A DNA stretch of 64,000 nucleotides from Marsupella aquatica (taxonomy: Eukaryota; Marchantiophyta): positions 12,524,001 to 12,588,000 of the forward strand of contig OZ316891.1 in assembly GCA_973895155.1 (NCBI GenBank), read 5' to 3'. Of the stretch, positions 23,801 through 35,700 are shown in pieces. Position numbers and translations under genes: made by a program. The notes beneath the pieces are model-generated. The model ran no database searches and had not been told where the DNA came from. It saw nothing but the letters and a program-made list of their open reading frames with translations. Positions within the stretch are counted from its first letter, which is position 1; the number at the start of each line of letters is the position of its first letter.

Positions 23801-26800
23801 GGACATCTGATATATCCTTCAAAAGCTGCTCTTCCTGTTTATGGTCTATAGTGTAAGAATGACTGACGTTGTGGAGGGCCTCCTTAGCTTCTAAGGCCGG
23901 GAAGACAATGTCATCCTCTGCATTGCTATGAGCACGGTAAAGTCCCGACAAAAAATGGAACCGCCCGCTGAACTGTCTCAAGAACTCCTCTGTACAATTA
24001 GCAAGATGCGCTGACTCAATATCCAGGTACTCTAAGTCCTTTCGAATTGCTTTGTGAAACTGGAAAATGTGGTCAATAGGTTTTGCAGGACCAAAACCAC
24101 CACCGGAGTTTCCCCATCCAAATAAGCCCGAGCCCATTGACCCACTCATCAAAGGATTCGAGGATCCCATGGACATTGACCGTAGAGACGATCCACGTGA
24201 CTTTGCTCGCATTCCGTCGCAACCTAAGCCAGGAACGCAGCAGCCTGAACTCCCACAAGGACCTTGACTGGCCCCAACAGCATCCGTCTCCGATTTACCT
24301 GCAACAGCTTCATTTCCTCCCTTTCCCCCTCGAAGTCGCTTGTAGGGTCTCTCATAAAGGGATTCAAGAGGGGATTCCTGGATTTTTTTGCCCGAAGCAG
24401 ACATCTTCGTTGCTTTCATTTTCCTTGCAGGGCATTCTTTTGGAGATATGCACCGGAATGTCCCCGGACCACCAAGTTTTCTTGGATGACCCTTACAAGC
24501 CCACCCCGTGAAGAGGGTAACCAGAGCTTTATCTGTCACTGGAGCTACATACGACACCAAATCTAGTCAGGTTTGAGCCTAAGAATAGCAGAAAGATCAA
24601 TTACCATAAAGATAAGTGTCACTCAAATGCGCATGTCAGCTTGTGGTGATCAAACCTGATTCACCTCATGACTAAATCAAGAGACGGGGAACGAACCTGC
24701 TAATCGCATGTTGCGGAACATATCCTTAGCTTCTTCTTCGCTTAACACTGATACCAACCACGGTAGTACCCGTTCTAATAACTTAAGTGGCATCACTCGC
24801 AGGCTTTGATACAATAGGCTGCGCTGCTCCTCCACACTGAAGTGTTCGCGAGCTAGGGGTAATACCTAGACAAACGAAATGACTTTCTCAATCTTCACAG
24901 CACTACATAAATCATACCATGCCAATGTATTTAAATGCGTGAACTCAACATCAGAGACAGAAAGGATTTTTCAATTCACAAACACAGCAGCATATGTGCT
25001 TTTTCTGCAACTTCCATGAGTACGGCACACCCAGCAAATAGTACTACATTGGAAAGAAAAGAGGCAACTCCTTACCAAACATGCCAGGAAAAAATAATAC
25101 ACTGCTACCTTCGAAAAACAAGAGGGTCCTCGAAGAAGACCCAGATGACGGACTGGAAGAGATTGACAGGTATAACTCGCAACAAATCAAAACTTCAGTA
25201 TGACTCGAGCTGTAAAACAAAGAGCGCGCGTCAAAACTCGCACCTCTTCTTCTTCATCATGAAGATGCTGCCGAATGCTTTTAACCATCACTTCAGCTTG
25301 AGCACAGAGTCTTACATACAACTGAGAAGATACGGCACTGCCAGTCTCGACAGACTGGAGACCTTCTACCAGCCTTCGAACGTCATCGATTTGTTGCTCT
25401 TCTCTTGCGTGGTCGAGAGCACAGGAAAAAACACTCTTGACCTTTTCATTGACAGCAGGAAAGAGGACCTTGTCTTCGGCCGTACTGCACGACGACAGGG
25501 TGCATCCACAACCGTGTCAATCGCTTCAGATATCCCAATAGGCTAAACTCATCATGCTGTATACAACTTCATAGTTACAAGTTCCATGCGTCGTAGCCCT
25601 CCCTCACGTTCAGCTGTCTCGCGAATGTAATTACTGAAGTTCAAAGACCAAACACGCATACTAACTGCCAAGAAACGGACTTGGCATGTAGTTACCGAAT
25701 AATATTAGTCTCCAAAGAAGCATACCTGTGAAAAATGCAAACTTCTGCTAAAAATTGAAGCCGCTCCACAAATGACGACAGATTTGCAGGAATTATTCCA
25801 GATAACTGCATCTGGCGAGTTTCTTCGGCGAATTCCCTCAACTCTTTTCTAATGGCATTATGCCAGTAGATTAACTCATTAATCGGGACCCGTAATGGAC
25901 TGGTCCTCCCATGCAACCCTTTGGCAGTCAACTCCTGACCTATATCTGGGTCACAAAGCTTAGGTGGTCCACCTTCCTTCTCACGGCAATCCTCCAGCAT
26001 TCCAGTTGCTACACGCGAAGGACAGTCTTCAATAATGGCAGCCTTGCTCAGTTGCCCACGATGCACAAAGTCACTGATTGGTGACAAACTGACAATATCG
26101 CCACCTATACTTTGATCTACAGTTCCTCCACCTTCTAACCACGCAAAGACCACCTGTGCCAGACAAACGCAAACTCAGACTACCAGTGTGGGCAGTCAAC
26201 GCGATCAAACCAGTGAACTACGTGACAGATAAAAAAACATACAGAACGAAAGATATTGAGACCTTTTCTCCCACCTGCTGTAACAGTTGCTCTTCGGGAA
26301 CAATTTCTTCTAAGCATGCAGTCATCTGCTGTCGTTCCTCCTGAGTTAAGGAAGTCGCCAACCAAGGCAAGAATTTTTCCATCAAGTTGACGGGGATGCT
26401 GCAGAGAAACTGCCAGACCAGGTCTGCTTGCTCTTCAAAGCTGAAGTGACGCATCAAGAGAGGGAACACCTGCAAGAGAAGGCAAGAACAAACCTTACAT
26501 TCTTGACTTCCACAGAGTGAAGGAAATTGATTCAGCCAGCCAGTCCTCGCTACCCACCTTCATGTCGAGCAAGCTTTACTAAGAAGATCCACATATTGGG
26601 ATAGCAGATACCCCGGCCAGAAACGCAAAGCAATACCTAGTGGAGGTGAATGGTAATCAAGGAAACTAAACCTGCTCCTCTTCTTTGGAAAGGTGTTGAC
26701 ATAAGGTGGTCTGAATGGCTTCAGTGCAGCAGATGAGCTCTCGACGCAACTTCATCGGGGCGCTTCCTTTCTCTTTCAGAGCAGCAGTCAAGAGTGAGAA

Positions 26801-27757
26801 CATCTGGTCAAACAGATCGCTTTCTACCTTATGTTCCAGAGAATAGGCGTGAGCAACATTCTTAACACGAAGATCGAGGGCCGGAAATATGACCTGCAAC
26901 AAGATTATTATTTACATAGAATCAGCTCCTTCCAACCCAACCAACGAACTACACGATGTACTGCATTCCCACTGTAAGCATCTCAGCAATCGAAGACACA
27001 ACGGAACTCCCAAGCAATGCACAACCGACAGTACTTGCACAGAGGCGGCAAAATAGGTTGAGCTTCTCAGACATTACCATTTGATTCACGGAATGGAGGT
27101 CCCCTATCAGGTTGTAATTCAACGATCGAATTATAGCCATGGGCACTCATTGTAAACACACTAAAAAGCAGAACTTTTCAAACCAGAATATCTCGAGATT
27201 ATCAAAAGGTCCACGCCTCAAGTAACTTCTCAACCCTATTTACTAAATTTGAGGACCAAGGGAAAACGATCTAGGATAAATGGTACAATTTGGCACGGAT
27301 GTGAAGCTACTTCAGCTGATCTATGGGTTTTTACAGGGAATTACTGTTCCATTCATACCCAATTCATTCAAATTGCCCACCTCATCCCCTGACATTGGGT
27401 CACACAGTCTCCTCAGCGATGAAAACACCAGCTCTGAACTTTAGAACGATTTAGCTTCCAGACTGCGAGCATGGAAAGGAAACTGCCTACCTCATCTTCT
27501 GCTCTGCTGTGATGCTTGTAGATGGCTCGGAGGAAATGGTAGCGATTTAAAAGAGCCGTGATTTCCGCCTCACTCCCCTGCTCCACAGCCAACGCATCTT
27601 GATGCAGTCTCGCCAACTCTGCGCGGATTGCTTTATGGAAAAAGAGAAACTCCACAACTGGAGAAGCGGAGGGGCACTGAGATCTGTCCGGGATCTCAAT
27701 CCGAGGTCTAGATGAATCAGCCGGGCGCCACAGAGCAGTCGCTGTTCCCGCAGCCAT
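20811..27757 (-). CDS. BTS: BRUTUS-like hemerythrin / CHY zinc finger / RING E3 ubiquitin ligase, 13 exons, 1325 aa
   Basis: It is orthologous or paralogous to the plant iron-sensing E3 ligases BRUTUS/BTSL, which bind iron through hemerythrin domains and promote degradation of iron-deficiency transcription factors. Exons (minus): 27757-27491, 26893-26672, 26469-26275, 26153-25726, 25484-25244, 24865-24697, 24544-22921, 22815-22594, 22228-22088, 21899-21665, 21356-21297, 21127-21056, 20912-20811. All junctions are GT-AG and keep phase. Three hemerythrin domains are visible: about 36-165 (FLFFHKAIRAEL, then HHSRAEDE), 315-450 (IYWHNAIRKEL, then CIFHSTAEDK) and 665-830 (FQFHKAIRKDL, then HSNAEDD). 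A CHY zinc finger (CRFCHDKVSDHSMDR), a CTCHY finger (CMKCLQVQP), a RING (CPICHDF..CGHFMHSDC) and a C-terminal zinc ribbon (CNDC..HKCNFCGS) follow. Three hemerythrin domains fit BRUTUS itself; Arabidopsis BRUTUS is about 1250 residues. The start is the ATG at 27757, just before the first domain. Confidence 0.95.
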
Positions 27758-28042
27758 AGCCCAGCAAGATCCCCAGCTTTCTTTCCTTCGTCTCTGCCTT
27801 CAGTTGCAGAACCGGTAGCTGCTCCCATATCCTTCCAAAACATTCCAAGGCATTGTGCGTAATTTACAGCAAACCGCCGTGCTACAATCACTCTACCGAT
27901 CCATCAATCTACTCCAGTTCTGATCACCCTTTCATTTGTTTGCTTTGCAAAGATCAGTTATTCACAGATAAGTAATCCAAAACAGAAGTCGAGCGACCTG
28001 GCGCCAGAAAACAGCTGAAAGAGCACTAAACCGCTACCGATT

Positions 28043-28200
28043 AATCAATCCGAGGTCTAGACGCATAAACCGGGAGCAAAGAAAGTTCACTGTGCCCGCA
28101 GCCATACCCCGTCAAGATCCTCATATTTCTTTCGTCCCTTCTCCTTCCCGTCAGTTGCGGAACCGTCAGGTGCTGTCAAATCCTTCCAAACCATTCCTAG
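28043..28200 (-). pseudogene. Truncated duplicate of the BRUTUS-like 5' end
   Basis: This stretch aligns with 27697-27855, the start of BRUTUS-like exon 1 plus its 5' leader, in the same orientation about 345 bp upstream. Shared blocks include CAATCCGAGGTCTAGA, CCCGCAGCCATA (holding the start codon), CAGTTGC-GAACCG and ATCCTTCCAAA-CATTCC. The duplicate keeps an ATG (28104 on the minus strand) and the first residues MAAGT, then diverges and stops after about 23 codons without any hemerythrin sequence. It is a partial tandem duplication of the promoter-proximal region and could now serve as an upstream leader, an alternative transcription start or a dead remnant. Confidence 0.85.
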
Positions 28201-28866
28201 GTCTCAGGAGTATGGGTGCCTGCTACAAGCGCCGTTATTCTTCTTCTACAATCATTCGTCCGATAATCAATCCACGCCTCTTCCCCGTCACCCTCCCCAA
28301 AATCCAAGCTCTCCTTCAGTCCTTCTGCTGCATTCAATCTACGAACCAATAATCTATCCACCGCTCTTCGCGCCTCCTCGTCACCCTCCACAAAAGCCAA
28401 GCAGGGCCTGACAATCCATGTCTCCCGCAGTGAACATGTTCTCCCTCGCCCCTTTTTGTCTAGCATGGCTTTGCCATTTTGCCGTGCGGCGAAAAGCACA
28501 GTCGATCTTCGATTCGGAGTAGTTTGGCGTTTCGCCCGCAATCCAAAGTCCCTCGCCAGTCCGCCCCCCCCCCCTCGCCAGTCCCTCTCCACAGCTCTCA
28601 GAGAGCTTTGGGCGCGCGCGGACCCCATTCCTCGACTGGGTGCCTCCACGCCCCGGCAGTGTGCTCGGCCGCACCCGCCACTGGCTATCACCAGTCGCGC
28701 ACGGGCGCCACGCACGCCACCAGCCGGTGTTCTCAACCCCGCCCACAAGCCTTCCAACCCCGACGCACACAACCGGGGTAATGGGTTTGCAATCAGTGTT
28801 TTTTTAGTGGCGAAAATTTGCCACATTACACCTCCATTTTTGGCGAAAATTAGTTCGGTATTATTT
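28201..28866. other. GC-rich intergenic DNA with a C run
   Basis: The segment is noticeably GC-rich, with a run of 11 C near 28564-28574 and CpG-rich sequence around 28600-28760. Open frames up to 209 codons exist on the minus strand, but their composition (Arg, Gly, Ala) is what GC-rich non-coding DNA gives, and no domain is visible. It may be a promoter-associated CpG-rich segment. Confidence 0.5.
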
Positions 28867-28930
28867 TTTCGGTCTCATTAGCCAGTGTTTCACCTAATTC
28901 AGGTTTCATTAGCCAGTGTTTCACCTAATT
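28867..28930. repeat. 31-bp tandem duplication
   Basis: The unit TTCATTAGCCAGTGTTTCACC plus CTAATT occurs twice in a row. A third, partial occurrence (CTAATTCAGGTTTCATTAGC) is at 29642, on the far side of the element annotated at 28931-29641. Confidence 0.8.
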
Positions 28931-29641
28931 ACGGACCCCACTAGAGGTTCCTTCCAAAATTCCTGGCACCACAGCGTGCCACATCAGCAACAACCGCAAC
29001 AAACAAGAATGGTCATGTTTGCGCAAAGAAAAAACTCCTCTCCATCTTGTTTACGTCGCTTTTCGTGTAATTTTATGGACGTCATGCCGTCAAAACATAA
29101 TGTAAAAGTACTTAAAAGTTTATCCAAATCTATTGATACAAAGGGCGAGATTAAAAACATTCACCCATATTCTCTTTACTTAAATTTATAAATGTTTTTT
29201 TATAAAAGTAAATAGTGTTCAACGTAAATAGTAACCGTATTCCTGTGTAACTGCCGAAATAAAATCGTCAGAACAAAAGAAGCACATCAACATTTCGAAA
29301 GGGAGGAAGGCTTTTGATGAAAGTAATGAAAAGAGGAAAGCTCGAAAGGAGTTTCGCCTCTTGAAGTGCAAAGTAAAGAGGAATGTTGGAGAAACAAAAT
29401 CAAAAAAGATCAGAAGCCGAATGAAGAAAGGAAAAATGAGAACTGATCGAGGACAGAAAAGAGGCGCAGCACATCTTAATCAGAAACAAATAGATCGAGC
29501 AGAAAGAAGGAGAAGCAACGAGAATCGATAAGGACATTGACAAGATCGATAAGGACTGATCAACCTCAACTACTCTAGCAGATCACTGAAGCTCAACGTA
29601 GTAGTCCACTAATCGAATAAAAACAGGTGGGGGTCCACGAA
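28931..29641. mobile_element. Putative ~0.7-kb non-autonomous inserted element
   Basis: The segment begins ACGGACCCCAC and ends GTGGGGGTCCACGA, so its ends are inverted copies of GGACCCC(C)AC. It is bounded on both sides by CTAATT, and the sequence resuming on the right (CAGGTTTCATTAGCCAG) continues the tandem unit interrupted on the left. This fits an insertion with a 6-bp target duplication. The interior is A-rich (29280-29530) and has no transposase. The superfamily is not assignable by eye. Confidence 0.5.
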
Positions 29642-29659
29642 CTAATTCAGGTTTCATTA

Positions 29660-30900
29660 GCCAGAATCTGATGGTCATCCTTAAATCTAGGGAGATCTGA
29701 TAATCAGGAACATAATCAGATAAAGAATATTTTGAACATCTTCTCCTTCTGACACTGGACATTTGTCACTCTGGCAAAAAGGTAAAAACCTTTAAAATAC
29801 ACTTGTTGCAATCCCTAAATTGCAGCCCAACACGAGGTTGGCAAGGGGTTCATGGCTCCTACCTACCCTTCCCTAAAGATTTTTGTATTTTGTGGTTTTT
29901 CTCTTTATATTTTTGAGAGCATTCAGTTCTTTTGAGAATGATTTTGCAAAACACCATCAACTTAGGAAATGTAAAACACACATATAGTGATACCATATAA
30001 AACAAACTAATAAACTGTATCAAAGATCAAAAGATTTGCTTGTAATTTCTTTCATGTTTTTGGCCGGTCAATTGCATAGTAATCACTTTTGCATGACCTT
30101 GTAACTTCTATTTTCTATTTGATAGATTCACTTTTCTTGTGTCTTGCCAGAAAATCACTCAATTTTTTGCGTACATTAATGTCCTGGTTACATGCATTAT
30201 ATCTCATCATGATCTCTTACCAGGACACTATCCTATTCATAAATATACAAAGTAAAAAGCACACAAGTGATTTATGTAATCCATCACTTATTACTGCTCC
30301 CTTAGTGTGGCTTTACAATCTTTCGCGGGCAGTAGTTCCTTTTTCTCTATGTATGAGATGCAATCCTAGCCATCCATATTTGGAAACACATACAGGCCAC
30401 ACTTCAATTTACATGAACTTGGGGGCACAATCAAACAAAACCATTATATAACCTAGTCATCTGTCAGCAGGCTTCTTGTGAATCCTTTTTTTCTGATGTA
30501 TGTGTTTTGTCAAAAACTTGGAACTCCTCTTGAGGTGGTCTAAAACATGGAACAAAGGGCCCCTTCTTTTCAGGGAATTGAATATATATTATTTCCAGAT
30601 CTGACACATTTTGGCTTGGGTATTTTAACTTTAGTATATGAAAGTGGCCATCAGCTTTACTTTGGATGGAGAGACATTGAAAGGCCCCCAGTGTCTTGTA
30701 AAGCCCCCCTTAGTTATTTGTATGAGGAACTTTTCCAACTGAACGAGGCCATGAAGATGTCAAGATTGTAACCCAAAAGTTATTACTGCTCCCATTAGTC
30801 ATTTGCTTCTTCGAACCTCGGTACTAAACAAGACAATGGAGATATTGAGATGACTCATGGAAGCTGTCAAGTTCAAAAAAATGACAGCTCAAGCTTTCTA
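29660..30900. other. AT-rich intergenic DNA
   Basis: No gene is recognised. Several short open frames (for example 30089-30451 plus) lack known domains. The sequence has the character of old interspersed repeats, with no defined ends. Confidence 0.45.
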
Positions 30901-30903
30901 TCG

Positions 30904-31118
30904 TTGAATCTCTCACTATGGGTACTAGTGTCCCTCTATGGAACCTTGCCCTCTTTAAGGGCATCCATCTCCCACTTGCAGATTTTGTTAAACCATAACT
31001 GCCCTTCAAAAGAATCTCTCTCACTGTGGGTATTGCTGTCCCTCTATGGAGTCTTGCCTTCTTTAAGGGCATCCATCCCACTTGCAGATTTTGTTAAACC
31101 ACAATTGCCCTTCAAAAG
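30904..31118. repeat. Tandem duplication, about 107 bp x 2
   Basis: Two copies start at about 30904 and 31011. Each runs GAATCTCTC-CACT-TGGGTA, GTCCCTCTATGGA, CTTTAAGGGCATCCATC, CACTTGCAGATTTTGTTAAA and ends GCCCTTCAAAA. The second copy overlaps the left end of the small inverted-repeat element at 31094-31271. Confidence 0.85.
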
Positions 31119-31271
31119 CTACAGGTTACCCATAGTTACCATTACCATTAAAAGGAGATTTACCTAAAAGTATGGAGCAAAAAGACATGCTAGAGGAGAA
31201 CAATGATTGAAATGTGTAAAAAGGGGGAGGTCTTGGACAGTTCCCCTTATATAGGGCAAGTTGTGGTTTAA
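31094..31271 (-). mobile_element. Small inverted-repeat element (MITE-like), copy 1
   Basis: A 178-bp segment is bounded by TTAAACCACAA and its inverse TTGTGGTTTAA. Internally, read on the minus strand, it holds CCCTATATAAGGGGAA and TGTCCAAGACCTC near one end and TAGCTTTTGAAGGG near the other. The same order and ends occur in the opposite orientation at 60084-60229. There is no coding capacity. The TATATAA motif next to one end could act as a promoter. Confidence 0.7.
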
Positions 31272-31541
31272 GAGATGTGGACCACTAGCTCATCACAATA
31301 TTGTAATAGTGGTTATTTTTCCTTTTTCTCTTTCTAGGTTTTTGGGGTAAGTTGCATTTGCCTCTTCTTTATTGTTAATACCATAATTTTACTTTGTGAA
31401 CCTTTTTTAATTCCCTTCATCGTACTTTGTTTGGCCCTTCTTGTACATGATGTCCAGTGTTGATACTAAACAGGGTCAGCCAAGTGGGTTTTGGCCATAA
31501 AGCTTCATTCTACGAGGCAAGGCTTGACTCAACAAGCAGCG

Positions 31542-31651
31542 AGGTCAACCCAGTGGAAATTTTCAAAGTTGGCAAGACCACCACAAGAATACAGCCAGGT
31601 CAACCGAGTGGAAATTTTCAAAGTTGGCAAGTCCACCAAAAGAATACAGCC
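31542..31651. repeat. Tandem duplication, 55 bp x 2
   Basis: The unit GGTCAACC-AGTGGAAATTTT, CAAAGTTGGCAAG-CCACC and AGAATACAGCC occurs twice in direct succession, nearly identical and therefore probably recent. Confidence 0.9.
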
Positions 31652-32068
31652 GACTGCCATAATGATGATCTAGTTTGATGAGGCCTTTCGAATTCACTAA
31701 TGTGAGTGAGTGATAACTGATGGGGTTTAACAACCTCAATAGCATAGTGTGTAACTTGGTTCATACCAATAATCTATCTACAATGCTAAAGAAAGCATCA
31801 GCTCACTTGAGTAGGGAAGATGCTCTCCGTCCATATGGCATAAGGCCTACCACATCGCCTACCACATCTGATCTCTCTCTCCTACACTCCTATCCCCTTG
31901 CCCTCCTCAACAACATTGCTTTCATGACAACAGCACCTCTTTTCAAGATAATATGAAAATGTAAAAGTCAGGGGACCACAGTGTTGGACAGTGTCCATGA
32001 GAGTTTGGGACAATCATGGGTATGAAAATAGCATTAGTTTTGCATATGCAACTAGCGAAGGAGACATT

Positions 32069-32330
32069 AAAACAAGCAAAGCCCAAATAGTTCACATCAA
32101 AACAAGCAAAGCCCAAATAGTTCACATTAAACACATGAAAATTAACCTAATGGAATTTACCCCTCCACATTTCATGCTTCAGGGCTTGATATCGAAAAAC
32201 TCAACCAAAATGGCCAAAAAGCAAGCCCAAATATTTCACATTAAACACATGAAAATTAACCTAGTGGAATTTAACCCTCCATATATTCCATGGCTCCAGG
32301 TTTGATGTCGGAAAAGTCAACCAAAATGGC
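32069..32330. repeat. Nested tandem repeats (30 bp x 2 within ~114 bp x 2)
   Basis: A 30-bp unit (AAAACAAGCAAAGCCCAAAT, then AGTTCACATC) is repeated at 32069 and 32099. A longer ~114-bp unit, containing TTCACATTAAACACATGAAA, ATTAACCTA-TGGAATTTA and TCAACCAAAATGGCCAA, occurs from about 32109 and again from about 32222. No gene is associated; the tail of the exonuclease/KH gene begins 420 bp further on. Confidence 0.85.
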
Positions 32331-32750
32331 CAACAAAATCACTGTCATTTTGATGGAAGCATAGCTTACCTACACCTCTGGCATATTTCCAAAACTAAAA
32401 AGCTTTTGAATTTATGAATATCAAGTTATTTATTAAAGTTCAACTCGAATTTTGGAAATGGTGATCCATGGGGGTGTCAAATTAGAGGGACTGTTGATAT
32501 CATAAAACTGAGGGCATACCAAGCCACATGATGTACTGTTATGCTCTGCATTGGTTATGCACATTACCTTAGCTAGTCCAGGCCCTTCAGAAACACGTCA
32601 GGCAAAGTTCTCCAAGAACCGCCGAGACAGAAATCATTTTATTCACGGAGCACCGACCTAGACAGAGTAAACGGAACCATAGTATATGTTCAGAACGTTT
32701 AAACACAAAATCGATCTTAGCATCTGACCCTCTGCTATTTTGGACGCTGA

Positions 32751-35700
32751 TTAGAGCATTCTTCCTCGGAGAATAGCTTCAGCCTTTCTCACTTCCTTGA
32801 GGGCTCCGATTACAAAAACCTGCATCCAAACAGACAGTCAGTTCAAGGGATTGCACATTACATCCCTTCACGAGCCAGAACTACATCTCCAGTCATTAAT
32901 GCTTGCCAAACGAAGATTACAGTAGCATTAAAGCAGAACTTGGTACAGCTGCAAAAGCCGTATCACGTCTTACTTTATCCGGAGGGCCTTTAACGCCACC
33001 CGTAAAAATTGCTGCCCTGCATTCGTAAAGAAGATGCACAAATTAAAAACGGCCATGGCCTTCCTGTTCAACAGGCTCTGATGAACAGTAAAACATAGGC
33101 AAGATTGCGAAAGCGCATGTACATACTTTTGAATAGATGTGACCTAGTAGTTAAGATATTATGAAATGTCCCCGGATACAGGGCAGACTGTGTGGGGTAT
33201 ATACGGTGGCACCGTGATATATAATGCACCATGATCAGGTAACAGGAGGTTAACATTTTAGTCTTTCGGGGTTTTGATAAGAAGCTTCCATCCTAGAACA
33301 ATCATTAACAAGAACTAAGTTCAATACCGGCAGGATATTTGTGCAAAATTGTATCGTATCGGCATGAGTATCTGTAGAACATTTTATCAAATATGTAAGG
33401 ACACAAACAAAGAGGGGACTAGCTGGCTGCTCGGGAACTCAAGAACTTGAAACACCTAAGTTGTGATTTAGAAAAGATCGGCATGCGTTGCAGGTATATT
33501 AAGGTACCTAGAAGGAAGTTGAGAGGTAAAATGCATAGTACTGAGAAAAGGTATTCATGTACGCTTGAGTATGTCAGTTGAGTGTGAATGCCACCGTAAG
33601 GAACTAACAATATAATGCATGTAGGAGAAGCGCATCAGTGGAAACAGACAAAGAGACTAACCGGCAGGACTGTTTGATGGAAAGAATCGAGGATCCCTTC
33701 TTGCCAATAATTCGACCCATCAAGCCTGGTGTGACATTTACAACTGCTAATATTTCCTCTCCATGAGCTGTTTCTTCTCCAATGTTTACGAAGTCTGCAT
33801 TATTCACTAAATGAACCCAAATGAGCGCTTCAACAAGTTCAAAACCATATAGATACTTGTGGACTCAAACTCTCAATGAAAAGGAAAGACATGCTTACGC
33901 CCCGACCATTCACCTGATAGAGGAGGAGGTGAGGGCCACCCTGAAAAATCGTCACCAACGTCACAGAAGCATCTGCAGTATAGACATCCTCGAACATTGA
34001 GCTGCCACAAAGAGTACTTGTCCAGCTTCTTCATCATCTTTTCGTGAATGCAAAGAAGAAACCGAACATCGTCTGCTGCAACACGCGTCATCATTTCAGT
34101 CCAGGGTCTGTGAGTCCAGAATTGTGGATCCTGATCATTGTGAACGGCAAGTTAGCCTCAAGTGTACACAAAACGACATCGTCTGACTTCAGGCTAAGAT
34201 TCCAGCTGACCAAACTCGCGTCCAAATCTCAGCTATACACCTGACAACAAGACGTTCAACGTACAACAAGCTCAACCACACTCCAAAGCAGTTAAACGAA
34301 AACCTGACTAACATACATCTCATAACATACATCCCGAATCCTAGGACGACTGTTCTAAGTTTAGGCCTGATAAAGCAAGGACAAACAAGACGGTGACAGA
34401 AATATCCGTCGCACTATGTGACCTTCAATTTGTGACTCTATGGCCTACGGAACCAGCAAAGACATCTTCAATCCTTCATGACGTTCAAAACGACAAAAAA
34501 AAGGCACCCTGGTAAACTGTTCTACAGTTGTTCTCAAACCTGTTTCAGAAGACTGCGAACTTCTTCCTTTTCATCATATACCACACCTGTAAGGAGGTCA
34601 ACAAGGAATCATGCATGAGATTCTCTTAGAACATTCTCAACAGAATACGCAGTTATCCAGCAAACCCGAATCAGGTCACAGCCTAACACATTGCCGATGC
34701 CAGAAGCATTTTGCGTAACCCATTGCTCACTACCAAAGGAGGAGCCCGACGTACCACAATAGCCCTCGTGGGCAAGGAGACCAACGAATGAAATGTAATT
34801 ATCAGGTGCCCATTTCTTTCCCTGTTGCTCCTCAATCAGAGTGTACGCAATCTGTATTGAAAGCAATGATCGCCCATTTACTTCAACGGGTGCCCAGATT
34901 ACACTTTCAAACAATAAGCCCTTCCCTGAACTCCAATAAAATCCTTGTAAATATCAACAATAAGACATTTCTCTACGAAGCTTTAGGTATCCAGTCCGTA
35001 CTAAAATCACAATCACCAGAAAATCCTTGACAGGAACATCAGTCAGACTTCGCGTTCAGGAAAGCACCTCAACTGTGTCTGCAGGAACCCGAAATATAAT
35101 AATCAACTAGGTTGCTGAGGATGTTATCGTACCTGAGTGTCAAACACATTGTGCAGCTTTATGCCATATTGGAAGTACAAGGCCTGCAACCCCAACATAA
35201 AAACCGTCATCGAATCTGCCATGATTGCCTGCTGGCATGTTTGGTGACAAACCACTATTTTCAGGTCAGCACTTTTTTTTGGTCGACAATCGAGCCAAGA
35301 GAGGACACTGTTGAACATTATCATATCCAGAACCCAAAATGATGGGACACCTGGAACACAGAGCATACCTCACTATCCCGCTTGCAATCATGAACCACCT
35401 TTGTGATGATTGGGGATTCAAGAGCAGGCTTGCATGCCTGCATCAGAGTACTGCCCCCTTCAACGGCATCCACCAGATACACTGCATCTTCAAACGCTAG
35501 CTGAAAAGCCACAGCAAAGTTCAGCTGTAAGAGATAATTACAACCTTGTGACGACTGAAGACCAATCTTAAATTACAAACCACAAGGTAGCGTACAAGAG
35601 ATGCAGCCCAAGTCCTGACTTGCAAGGGATCGGTGCCAATATTTCAGTGCGCTGCAGCAGCCTCTACTAGTTCCACGGTTGGGGACTGCTTGTAATTCCC

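Noticed and set aside
23359-24566. Several 60-142 codon plus-strand open frames
   Set aside because: They are antisense shadows of the large BRUTUS-like exon 7.
24935-25546. 203-codon plus-strand open frame
   Set aside because: It lies antisense across BRUTUS-like exon 5 and intron sequence, has no recognisable domain, and the minus-strand gene explains the conservation.
28197-28826. 209-codon minus-strand open frame in GC-rich DNA
   Set aside because: Composition is Arg/Gly/Ala-rich as expected from GC-rich non-coding sequence, several overlapping frames are equally open, and no domain is visible.
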